The notes beneath the pieces were generated by a model. The model did no database searches. It worked only from the letters and a program-made list of their open reading frames with translations, and had not been told where the DNA came from. The translations under genes and the position numbers were made by a program. From Candidatus Krumholzibacteriia bacterium (GTDB taxonomy: Bacteria > Krumholzibacteriota > Krumholzibacteriia > LZORAL124-64-63), in assembly GCA_028718575.1 (NCBI GenBank), contig JAQULN010000012.1:1-16330 (forward strand): 16,330 nucleotides of DNA, given 5' to 3'. Below, in pieces: positions 7,438-13,609 of the stretch (the first letter of the stretch is position 1; each line of letters opens with the position of its first letter).

Positions 7438-8901
7438 TCACCGCAGCAAAACGAGCTTCCCGGTCGCCGCGCCGCCGGCGGCCGCGACCCGGTACAGATA
7501 GTTGCCCGAGGCAACCGCGCGGCCGTCATCGTCGCAACCATCCCAGACCACGGTCCAGGTCCCTGCCGGTTTCTCGGCCGCGAGCAGCATCCGCACGCGC
7601 CGGCCCCGCGCGTCGTGCAGGCACACGTCGATGCGGCCTGTTTGCGCCGTCGTGAACTCGACGACTGCCCGCGGGTTGCACGGATTCGGCCAGGCCCGCG
7701 CGCTCAAGCGCGTCGCCATGGCTGGCACGGCCACAACCGGCGGAACGATGTCGACGATCACACCCTCGAAGACCGTCAGGTTGTACGGCAGGCCGGACGG
7801 CAACAGGTACCAGCCGTCGTAGGCCCCGCCCCAACCGAAGTTCACGTGGAAGTACTCGTCGGTATTGTACCCGTCGACGACCACGTTGTGTCCGGCCTGC
7901 CAGTCGGGCGTGACCACCGCGAGGTGCGCCGGACGCGCCGCCTGCATGTCGGCGGCAAGACGGTCGAGCAGTGCCGGATCTTCCGGGGCGATCAGCTCGC
8001 AGTCGGCGAAGCCGAATCGCCGGTACGCCATGTACGCCTGATCGACGCTGAAGGTCCCCGAGCCGGACGCGCTGTAGACCTGATGCGCGGCGACGCCGCA
8101 GGCGAAGACGAGGGCCGCGGCGCCGGCGGCGTCGGTGACCAGTCCCGCGTCCCAGCGCGCCGCGAGCGTTTCCAGATAGGTGTTGAGCTGCGGCCAGGAC
8201 GGAAAACCGTAGGTGGCCCAGTCGTCGTCGAAGCGGAAGTAGTTGCCACCGTAGCCGTGCTGATAATCGTCGGCGTCGTCGAATCGCACGGCGGCGCCGG
8301 TGCGCAGATAGTCGAGGATCTGTCCCATGGCGACCGCGGGGCACCCGGCGACGCTACGGCCGCCGCCGTGGGCGAGATCGCGCGGGCAGTACTGGTTGTA
8401 AGGATGCCCCTGGTTCCAGCGGATTTCGACCCAGCCTTCGGTCGCGGTCGAACCGGCGGGCGGCCACTGCTGGAACCGTTGCGGGTCCGCCGTTGCTGCC
8501 GCAGCGAGATCCCACGCGGGATGGCGGCTCTTCGCCTGGCCGGCCGCGAGCCGCGCCGACAGGTCGGCGCAAACCAGCGCGCGCAACGGATCGCCGCCCG
8601 GCATGCGCGGCGCCGCTGAGTGCGCCGAGTAGGCGAGCACCGGCGGCAGGCCGTCCTCGCCGGCGACGACGACATATCCAGTCGGCGCCAGCTCGATCAG
8701 GTACGCCAAGATGCCGCCGCGCGCGTCGCCGAGGATTTCGAGCTCGGCCTCGACCAACGCGGTGCGGCCCAGGCGGGCCGCCTCGCGCACGGCGATCTGG
8801 CGGGCGACGTCCGGCGCCACGGTCGCGGCGATGAGCGTCTCGGCCGCACCGGCGAGACAGAGCAGAGCAACCAGAAGCAAAGACGACAAGCGGCGACCCA
8901 T
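7438..8901 (-). CDS. Secreted C10-family (streptopain-like) cysteine protease with C-terminal FlgD/sorting-like domain
   Basis: The 487-residue precursor has a signal peptide (1-26, hydrophobic core SSLLLVALLCLAGAA), then an inhibitory Spi-type prodomain (about 27-125). The catalytic domain (about 150-388) carries WNQGHPYNQYCP (162-173) and the nucleophile Cys187 in AGCPAVAMGQI. The catalytic His338 lies in GHNVVVDGY, and FHVNFGWGGAYDGWY (351-365) follows, all classic for streptopain-family enzymes. The C-terminal part (about 403-487) has PNPCNP, a WDGCDDDGRAVASGNYLYRV strand pair and a final GKLVLLR. That is an Ig-like FlgD/T9SS-type tail as seen on exported proteins of FCB-group bacteria. 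All catalytic motifs are present, so the zymogen should be active after processing. ATG at 8901 has AGGAG 7 nt upstream. The gene is transcribed towards the decayed BNR gene but 189 bp away, so co-transcription is doubtful. Confidence 0.92.
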   Translation of the reverse strand: MGRRLSSLLLVALLCLAGAAETLIAATVAPDVARQIAVREAARLGRTALVEAELEILGDARGGILAYLIELAPTGYVVVAGEDGLPPVLAYSAHSAAPRMPGGDPLRALVCADLSARLAAGQAKSRHPAWDLAAAATADPQRFQQWPPAGSTATEGWVEIRWNQGHPYNQYCPRDLAHGGGRSVAGCPAVAMGQILDYLRTGAAVRFDDADDYQHGYGGNYFRFDDDWATYGFPSWPQLNTYLETLAARWDAGLVTDAAGAAALVFACGVAAHQVYSASGSGTFSVDQAYMAYRRFGFADCELIAPEDPALLDRLAADMQAARPAHLAVVTPDWQAGHNVVVDGYNTDEYFHVNFGWGGAYDGWYLLPSGLPYNLTVFEGVIVDIVPPVVAVPAMATRLSARAWPNPCNPRAVVEFTTAQTGRIDVCLHDARGRRVRMLLAAEKPAGTWTVVWDGCDDDGRAVASGNYLYRVAAAGGAATGKLVLLR

Positions 8902-9114
8902 GGGCGAACTCCTCCGCGCAGGTGATATCGGCGCGCTCGGTCAGCGCGCTCAAGCGAGAATGATAGCACGCGTTCGTCACGAAATCATCCGGACCCGTCG
9001 ATCAGGCTGGCCGCGATGGCCATCGGAATCACCCTGTGCCGTTTCACTGCACCATCGCGTGACTGTCGCGGAACAACCACGCTCCGCCGTGACCGACCGC
9101 GAAAAAGCATCTTT

Positions 9115-9130
9115 CGTAAATCATTTCATT
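9115..9130 (+). promoter_or_regulatory. Upstream element shared with the ExbB/TolQ promoter (possible enhancer site)
   Basis: CGTAAATCATTTCATT starts 54 bp before the -24 element at 9169. The stretch CGTAAACACATTCGTT at 15835-15850 starts 53 bp before the -24 element at 15888. They agree in CGTAAA-N4-TTC-N-TT. Same promoter type, same orientation and near-equal distance suggest a binding site for one activator; this is inference from two copies. Confidence 0.35.
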
Positions 9131-9149
9131 TTATTGGCTTAAATGATTT
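9118..9149. repeat. 9-bp AT-rich perfect inverted repeat upstream of the barrel gene
   Basis: AAATCATTT (9118-9126) and AAATGATTT (9141-9149) are exact reverse complements separated by CATTTTATTGGCTT. The patch is conspicuously AT-rich in very GC-rich surroundings. It ends 19 bp before the sigma-54 promoter candidate and overlaps the shared CGTAAA element, so a regulator site is likelier than a terminator, as no gene ends here. Confidence 0.5.
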
Positions 9150-9168
9150 GGTGGCATACGGAAGCGCC

Positions 9169-9184
9169 TGGTACGGACCATGCA
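9169..9184 (+). promoter_or_regulatory. Sigma-54 (-24/-12) promoter candidate for the small barrel gene
   Basis: TGGTACG-GACC-ATGCA has the obligatory GG (9170-9171) and GC (9182-9183) exactly 10 bp apart. It matches 10 of 12 fixed positions of TGGCACG-N4-TTGCA. Transcription would begin near 9194, leaving a leader of about 58 nt that carries AAGGAG at 9238-9243. A sigma-54 response-regulator gene lies 4 kb downstream. Confidence 0.5.
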
Positions 9185-9251
9185 GTTCCGGGTGCCAACG
9201 ACAGACGAACCTGACCGCCGGCCGGCCCGGCACGTTCAAGGAGCGGAAGCC

Positions 9252-9875
9252 ATGACGACCACGAACAACCCGCACAGAGTCCAGCGGACCATGACCATCC
9301 TCGCGCTCGGCGTGATCTTGACCGCCGCCGCTGCGGTGCGTGCCGCCGATACCGACGATGGCCGCCACTCGCGCGACCGCAAGGGCTGGCTGGTGGGCAT
9401 GAGCGCCGGTTGGGGCCACAGCCTCTACAGCGAGAAAGGCGGCGATCGCACCATCACCGACGATCCCTACAACGGCGGTTTCGGCGGCTTGCGCGCGGGT
9501 TACGCGTTCAGTGACGCGTTCGCCGTGACGCTCGAGGGCTACGGCTTCGGTTCCAGCGCTGGAACGAACAACTGGGGCATGGGTGCCGGCCTGTTGACCG
9601 TCACCTGGTGGCCGCGCGGCGGCGGTTTCTTCGCGCGCCTCGGCGCGGGCAGCGGCGGCGGCGAGATCCTGTTGCGCGAAACCGACGAGGTGGTCTCGTT
9701 CCACGAAAAAGCAACCGGCCTGTTCGGCGTCGGCTACGAATGGCAGCTCAATCGGCGCCTCGCCATCAGCCTGGCGGCCGACGGCTTCAGCTTCGACCTG
9801 GACGGCGCCACGAGCGCGAAGGACGATGTCGCCGGCGCCGGCGGTGTTTCCATCCAACTCAACTGGTACCTGTAA
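9252..9875 (+). CDS. Small outer-membrane beta-barrel protein
   Basis: The 207-residue protein has a signal peptide (hydrophobic core TILALGVILTAAAAV, cut after about residue 31, AVRAA-DT). The remainder alternates Gly/aromatic beta-strands: GWLVGMSAGWGHSLY, GGLRAGYAFSDAFAVTLEGYGFG, LLTVTWWPRGGGFFARLGAGSG, and a terminal SIQLNWYL. The size fits an eight-stranded OmpA/OmpX-type barrel. No specific family or function can be named. The frame is open to 9180, but the ATG at 9252 has AAGGAG 8 nt upstream and gives a normal signal peptide. It stands alone in front of the envelope operon behind a sigma-54 promoter candidate, 158 bp from the next gene. Confidence 0.82.
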   Translation: MTTTNNPHRVQRTMTILALGVILTAAAAVRAADTDDGRHSRDRKGWLVGMSAGWGHSLYSEKGGDRTITDDPYNGGFGGLRAGYAFSDAFAVTLEGYGFGSSAGTNNWGMGAGLLTVTWWPRGGGFFARLGAGSGGGEILLRETDEVVSFHEKATGLFGVGYEWQLNRRLAISLAADGFSFDLDGATSAKDDVAGAGGVSIQLNWYL

Positions 9876-9899
9876 TAGTGACACGCCGCGTACAAGAGC

Positions 9900-9921
9900 A
9901 GTGCGGTCAACCGGCCGCACT
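9900..9921 (+). terminator. Hairpin after the small barrel gene
   Basis: AGTGCGG (9900-9906) pairs perfectly with CCGCACT (9915-9921) around an 8-nt loop, 24 nt past the stop codon. There is no T-run, so it may attenuate rather than terminate transcription into the operon at 10034. Confidence 0.4.
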
Positions 9922-9932
9922 ACTCGTCACAT

Positions 9933-9948
9933 TGGCTGTTGCCTTGCG
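9933..9948 (+). promoter_or_regulatory. Weak sigma-54 promoter candidate before the envelope/two-component operon
   Basis: TGGCTGT-TGCC-TTGCG keeps the GG and GC at the required 10-bp spacing and has complete TGGC and TTGC cores, but only 8 of 12 consensus positions match. A match of this strength is expected by chance in a GC-rich stretch. Its placement in front of an operon encoding a sigma-54 activator is the only reason to list it. Confidence 0.25.
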
Positions 9949-10033
9949 GCATACCCGGCATGATGGTTGTGCCGGCGGCAGCGGATGAATTCAGCGCCGG
10001 GCCTGATCGGTCGCGGTCGGATCGGAGACTCTC

Positions 10034-11482
10034 ATGCAGCTTGAGCCCACGTTCAAGCCGGCCTCCGCGCCGAAAGCAATGGCCGGGCGCGCGCGCGCGA
10101 CAGCAATCGCGCGCGCTCTCTGGCTGGTGAGCGCGCTTCTGCTCGCCGCCGTACCGGTCGGCCGCGCCCAGACCAGCCCGACCGCGGCGCCACCAGCGAC
10201 CGCACCTCACCGCACGCTCACCCTCGAGTCCATCGAGCTGATCGGCACCGACCGCACCTCCCTGGCGACGGTCTTGCAGTACCTGCCGCTAATCCCGGGG
10301 CAGACCATCGACCAGGAGGCGCTCGTCGCCGCCGTGGCGGAGCTGCGCGCGAGCGAGTTGTTCGCACGCGTCGATTTCAGCACCGGCCCGGGATCGAGCC
10401 GCGGCCGCGTGATCCTCTTGCTCGAGGTCGATGAGCACGGCCTGGATTGGCGGTGGGCCGCTGGCAACTCGGACCTGGACGGCTGGTATCTGGTGCCGCT
10501 CATGGTCGAGGCGGTGAATCCCACCGGACGCGGCGACCGGCTCGATCTGCAGTTGCGATGGGGCTTTCGCCACTCGGGGCTGTTGCTCAATTACGCGCGA
10601 CCGCGCGTCGGCGACGGCCGCGACTACTGGGCCGCGCGCCTGAGCGCGATCGCCACGGAACGGCCTTGGTTCGCCGACGGCGTCGAATACCGCCAGGACG
10701 TGCAAACTGCGGGAGTCGCCGGCGTTTACGGCCGGCGCTGGAATCGCAACTGGCTCGGCGAACTCGGGCTGAACCTGGCCGCCGTCTCGACCGCCAAGGA
10801 GGCGCGCGCCTACAGCGACGCGCCGGACGGCAGCGTTTCCTTCGATGATGAGATCCGAGGTGCCGCGTTGCCGCCTGGAATCCGCGACGGTCTCGGCGAC
10901 GATTTCCGGGCCATCGTGCATCTGGATGTGCAGCACGATACGCGCGCGGGGGAATTGCGCGCGGGTTCGCCGGTTGCCGGCGTCTGGGGCCGGCTCAAGG
11001 GCGAAACCGTATTGCAAGGACCGCGCAGCCATTGGGGTTTGCAGGCCGACGTTCGCAGCTACCGCAACGCGCCCGGCGGCGCCCTGGCGCTGCGCACGCG
11101 GGGCGCGGTCGTGACCGAACGGGCGCCGTACTACGATCGTCTCTACCTGGGCGGTATGTACTCGGTGCGGGGCTTCCCGACCCACTCGCTGTCGGCGCCG
11201 GGCGGCGACACTTGGCTCTGGTCCAGCTCGCTCGAATACCGCAGCCGTATTCTCGGCGACGCGAGGGGCACCAAGCTGGCCGGCTTGCTGTTCGTCGACG
11301 CCGGCGCCGCAGGGACGTTCGACGGTGATGATTGCCCCGGTGTCGCGGTCGGCGCCGGTTACGGGGCGCGGCTGCGCGTCTGGTGGCTGGATTGGATCGG
11401 GATCGACGTGGGTTTCCCGCTCACGCGCCGGCCGATCGACCAACGTTTCCAGGTCACCGCCTCCATCGGATGGTCGTTCTGA
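10034..11482 (+). CDS. BamA/TamA-like outer-membrane protein with one POTRA domain
   Basis: The 482-residue Omp85-superfamily protein has a long N-terminal region with a signal core (LWLVSALLLAAVPVGRAQ, 29-46). One POTRA-like domain follows (about 61-133: LTLESIELIGTDRTS, the IPGQTIDQEALVAAV segment, SELFARVDF, RVILLLEVDE). The rest is a barrel with the lid-loop VRGF motif (378-381, in GGMYSVRGFPTH) and a terminal Phe in ASIGWSF. Known relatives insert barrel proteins, translocate proteins or export lipids; a single POTRA is too few for canonical BamA, which has five, so the substrate is unknown. ATG at 10034 has GGAG 6 nt upstream; an internal ATG at 10079 would give a more ordinary signal peptide. 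The stop overlaps the next start by one base (TGATG), so the operon begins here. Confidence 0.87.
   Translation: MQLEPTFKPASAPKAMAGRARATAIARALWLVSALLLAAVPVGRAQTSPTAAPPATAPHRTLTLESIELIGTDRTSLATVLQYLPLIPGQTIDQEALVAAVAELRASELFARVDFSTGPGSSRGRVILLLEVDEHGLDWRWAAGNSDLDGWYLVPLMVEAVNPTGRGDRLDLQLRWGFRHSGLLLNYARPRVGDGRDYWAARLSAIATERPWFADGVEYRQDVQTAGVAGVYGRRWNRNWLGELGLNLAAVSTAKEARAYSDAPDGSVSFDDEIRGAALPPGIRDGLGDDFRAIVHLDVQHDTRAGELRAGSPVAGVWGRLKGETVLQGPRSHWGLQADVRSYRNAPGGALALRTRGAVVTERAPYYDRLYLGGMYSVRGFPTHSLSAPGGDTWLWSSSLEYRSRILGDARGTKLAGLLFVDAGAAGTFDGDDCPGVAVGAGYGARLRVWWLDWIGIDVGFPLTRRPIDQRFQVTASIGWSF
10091..10116 (+). repeat. Very strong CG-rich hairpin inside the BamA-like signal-peptide coding region
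   Basis: GCGCGCGCGA (10091-10100) and TCGCGCGCGC (10107-10116) form a perfect 10-bp stem with the 6-nt loop CAGCAA. It lies about 57 nt after the first start codon and 12 nt after the alternative ATG at 10079. It encodes an ARAT-AIARA-like stretch, and the alternating CG run could also adopt Z-DNA. An effect on translation or mRNA processing is possible. Confidence 0.55.
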
Positions 11483-12138
11483 TGCAGCGAGCGGTGACGG
11501 CGCTGTTCCTCGTCTGCCCGCTGTTGGCGGCGGCGCCGGCACAGGCGACCGGCGAGCCCGCCCGGGTGACCGCCGTGACCCCCGCGCGCGCGGGTGCTCT
11601 CGTGGTGGCGCATCTGACCACCGTGGACCTGCCGGGCGAGAAGCTGTTGCAGTCCATGCGCTCGGGCTTGACCTCGTCGGTGCAACTGGACCTCGTATTG
11701 CTGGACGAACAACTACAAGAGCTGGGCGGCAACAGCCTCTCGCTGCAACTCGGCTTCGACCTGTGGGACGAGGTATTTTCTGTGCATACCGCAGACTGCG
11801 AACGCCGTTTCCGCTCACTCGCCGAGCTACAGGAGTACCTGACCAACCTCGCGGCGGTACCTGTGATCACCACGGACCGCTTGTCGCCGCGCGCGCGATA
11901 TCGGCTGCGCGTCGGCCTGCGGGCCCACGCCATCGCGCCCGCGCAGCAAGAGCGGGTCGAGGATGTCATCGCCGGCAATCCGCGATCGCGCCGCGAGGGC
12001 CAGAACCGGCAGGAAGCCTCGGTCTCGCTCGGCCGTCTGATCCGCCTGTTCTACAAGAGCGGCGACCGCAGCGACGGAACGCAGGAGACTTTGTCCGACT
12101 GGTTCCGTCTCGAGGAGCTCCGCGATGAAACGCATTAG
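11482..12138 (+). CDS. Exported protein, DUF4390-like
   Basis: The 218-residue protein has a signal peptide (MQRAVTALFLVCPLLAAAPAQA, 1-22) and a soluble periplasmic domain. It has a pattern I associate with DUF4390: an early LLQSMRSGLTSSVQLDLVLL (55-74), FDLWDEVFSVHT (92-103), and FRSLAELQEYLTNLAAVPV (110-128). The C-terminal 50 residues are charged and less conserved-looking, with a second block SLGRLIRLFYKS (182-193). In several proteobacterial groups a DUF4390 gene stands directly before an NtrY-type kinase, as here, so a role as periplasmic partner or input of the kinase is a reasonable inference. The ATG overlaps the BamA-like stop by one base, and the end overlaps the kinase gene by 14 bases. 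Family assignment is from pattern and context only. Confidence 0.72.
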   Translation: MQRAVTALFLVCPLLAAAPAQATGEPARVTAVTPARAGALVVAHLTTVDLPGEKLLQSMRSGLTSSVQLDLVLLDEQLQELGGNSLSLQLGFDLWDEVFSVHTADCERRFRSLAELQEYLTNLAAVPVITTDRLSPRARYRLRVGLRAHAIAPAQQERVEDVIAGNPRSRREGQNRQEASVSLGRLIRLFYKSGDRSDGTQETLSDWFRLEELRDETH

Positions 12139-13609
12139 CACGCGCCTGGCGATCTCGTTCCTCCTGGTGGCGTTGTTACCGACGTTGCCCTTATCGCTGG
12201 TGGTGCGCGATCTGCTCGAACGGCGCTTCGGCCCGGCGATCGCCGATCCGCTCGAGCAGGCGCTCGCAGCCGGCCTGGCCGAGAGCAGAGCCTATTTCCA
12301 ATTGTTGCGCGCCCAGTTCCAGACGAGGGCGGCCGCGGTCGCCGTCGTGGCGGGCGAACAGGCCGTGTTGCTGGACGAGCAGGGCCGCGCGCAACCCACC
12401 GGCGCGCTGGCGGCGCTGTTGGCGGCGCGGCCGGAGTTGCTCGGGAACGCTGCCGCGCTGCCGGTCACGGCCGGCGAGACGGTCGCGATTCCCGAGCGCT
12501 TTGGCGACGTGCTGGCGACCGCCGTCGTACGCGACGGCGGACCGCCGGTCATCGTGCTGCAGCACCTGCCGGTGGGCATGATGGACAGCGCCCGCGCGCT
12601 GGCCGAAGGGCTGGGCCTGCTGCGCGCCGTGCGGGGCGAGCAGGGCCGGGTCGTGTTGAGCTTCGTCGGACCGTTCCTGCTGGTCTACGCCGTCCTGATC
12701 CTGGTCGCCCTGGGCGCCGGTGCGCTCTGGACGCGCCGCATGGTGGCGCCGCTGGAAGCCTTGGTCGGCGCCACGCGCCGCGTCGCCGGCGGGGATCTGG
12801 AGTTCCGCGTCGCCGCGCACGGTCCCGGTGAGGTGGGCGAGCTCGTACGCTCGTTCGACACGATGATCGGCCGCCTCCTGGAGCAGCGCCGCGATCTGGC
12901 GCGCCTCGAACGCGCCGCGGCGTGGCGCGGCATGGCGCGCACCCTCGCCCACGAGGTCAAGAATCCGCTGACACCCATCCTGTTGGCGGTGCAAGAAATG
13001 CGCGACAGTTACCGCGGCGGCGACGAGAGATACCGTGCGCTCCTGGACGAATGCACCACGATCGTGGGCGAGGAAGTGGAGAGCTTGCGCCGGCTGGTGC
13101 GCGAGTTCGGTGAGTTCGCCAAGCTGCCCAAACCCGAGTTGCGGCGGGACGATCTCAGCGAACTGGCGCGCGACCTGCAGCATCTGTACGGCGAGCGTCT
13201 GACGCTCGGCGGCGGCACAACACCGCTCTGCGGCTGGTTCGACGCAGGCGCGATGCGCCGCGCGCTGATCAATCTCATCGACAACGGTCTGGCCGCCTGC
13301 CGCGAGGCTGGCGTGCCCGAGCGGGTTGAAATTAGCCTCGCGCCCGCGACGCCCGGAGCCCACCTGACCGTGCGCGACCGGGGGTCGGGCATTCGTGCCG
13401 AGAATCTGGACCGTATCTTCGAACCAGATTTCACCACCAAGGGCGACGGGATGGGATTGGGACTGGCCATCGTGCAGGGTATCGTCGCCGGCCACGGCGG
13501 CATCGTGCGCGTCGCCAGCACACCCGGCGTCGGGACGGCCTTCACGATCGAGCTGCCGTTGACGCCGGTCGGCGCCGGTCTCGATCCGGACGGGGAAGTT
13601 GAAGCATGA
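12125..13609 (+). CDS. NtrY-like membrane sensor histidine kinase
   Basis: The 494-residue inner-membrane kinase has a first helix (9-28), a periplasmic sensor region (about 29-177), a second helix (178-202) and HAMP (about 203-256, APLEALVGATRRVAGGDLEFRV). The HisKA domain has the phosphoacceptor His276 in LAHEVKNPLTP. The ATPase domain has an N-box (NLIDNG, Asn387), G1 (DRGSGI, 418-423), F-box (IFEPDFTTK, 431-439) and G2 (GMGLGLAIV, 442-450). All catalytic motifs are intact. HEVKNPLTPI together with the membrane layout is typical of NtrY. There is no PAS domain between HAMP and HisKA, unlike many NtrY proteins. ATG at 12125 has GAGGAG 7 nt before it, inside the preceding gene. It overlaps the response-regulator gene by ATGA. 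The periplasmic domain suggests it senses an envelope signal. Confidence 0.93.
   Translation: MKRISTRLAISFLLVALLPTLPLSLVVRDLLERRFGPAIADPLEQALAAGLAESRAYFQLLRAQFQTRAAAVAVVAGEQAVLLDEQGRAQPTGALAALLAARPELLGNAAALPVTAGETVAIPERFGDVLATAVVRDGGPPVIVLQHLPVGMMDSARALAEGLGLLRAVRGEQGRVVLSFVGPFLLVYAVLILVALGAGALWTRRMVAPLEALVGATRRVAGGDLEFRVAAHGPGEVGELVRSFDTMIGRLLEQRRDLARLERAAAWRGMARTLAHEVKNPLTPILLAVQEMRDSYRGGDERYRALLDECTTIVGEEVESLRRLVREFGEFAKLPKPELRRDDLSELARDLQHLYGERLTLGGGTTPLCGWFDAGAMRRALINLIDNGLAACREAGVPERVEISLAPATPGAHLTVRDRGSGIRAENLDRIFEPDFTTKGDGMGLGLAIVQGIVAGHGGIVRVASTPGVGTAFTIELPLTPVGAGLDPDGEVEA

Larger units (their letters stand above)
8902..9251. other. 350-bp divergent intergenic region between protease and small barrel genes
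   Basis: No gene is supported here. The protease side holds a -10-like TATCAT on the minus strand (8965-8960) and a GCGCGCTC direct repeat within its leader. The barrel side holds an AT-rich stretch with a 9-bp inverted repeat (9118-9149) and a sigma-54 promoter candidate (9169-9184). TCGCGG (9066-9071) and a CCGCGA just before 9103 form a further 6-bp inverted pair. Confidence 0.6.

Noticed and set aside
9153..9165. TGGCATACGGAAGC as a sigma-54 promoter
   Set aside because: GG and GC are 9 bp apart; sigma-54 sites tolerate almost no change from 10 bp, and the better site at 9169 is adjacent.
10289..11818. 509-codon minus-strand reading frame over the BamA-like and DUF4390-like genes
   Set aside because: Stop-free only because of GC bias; Arg/Ala/Pro-rich, no motif, no ribosome-binding site context.
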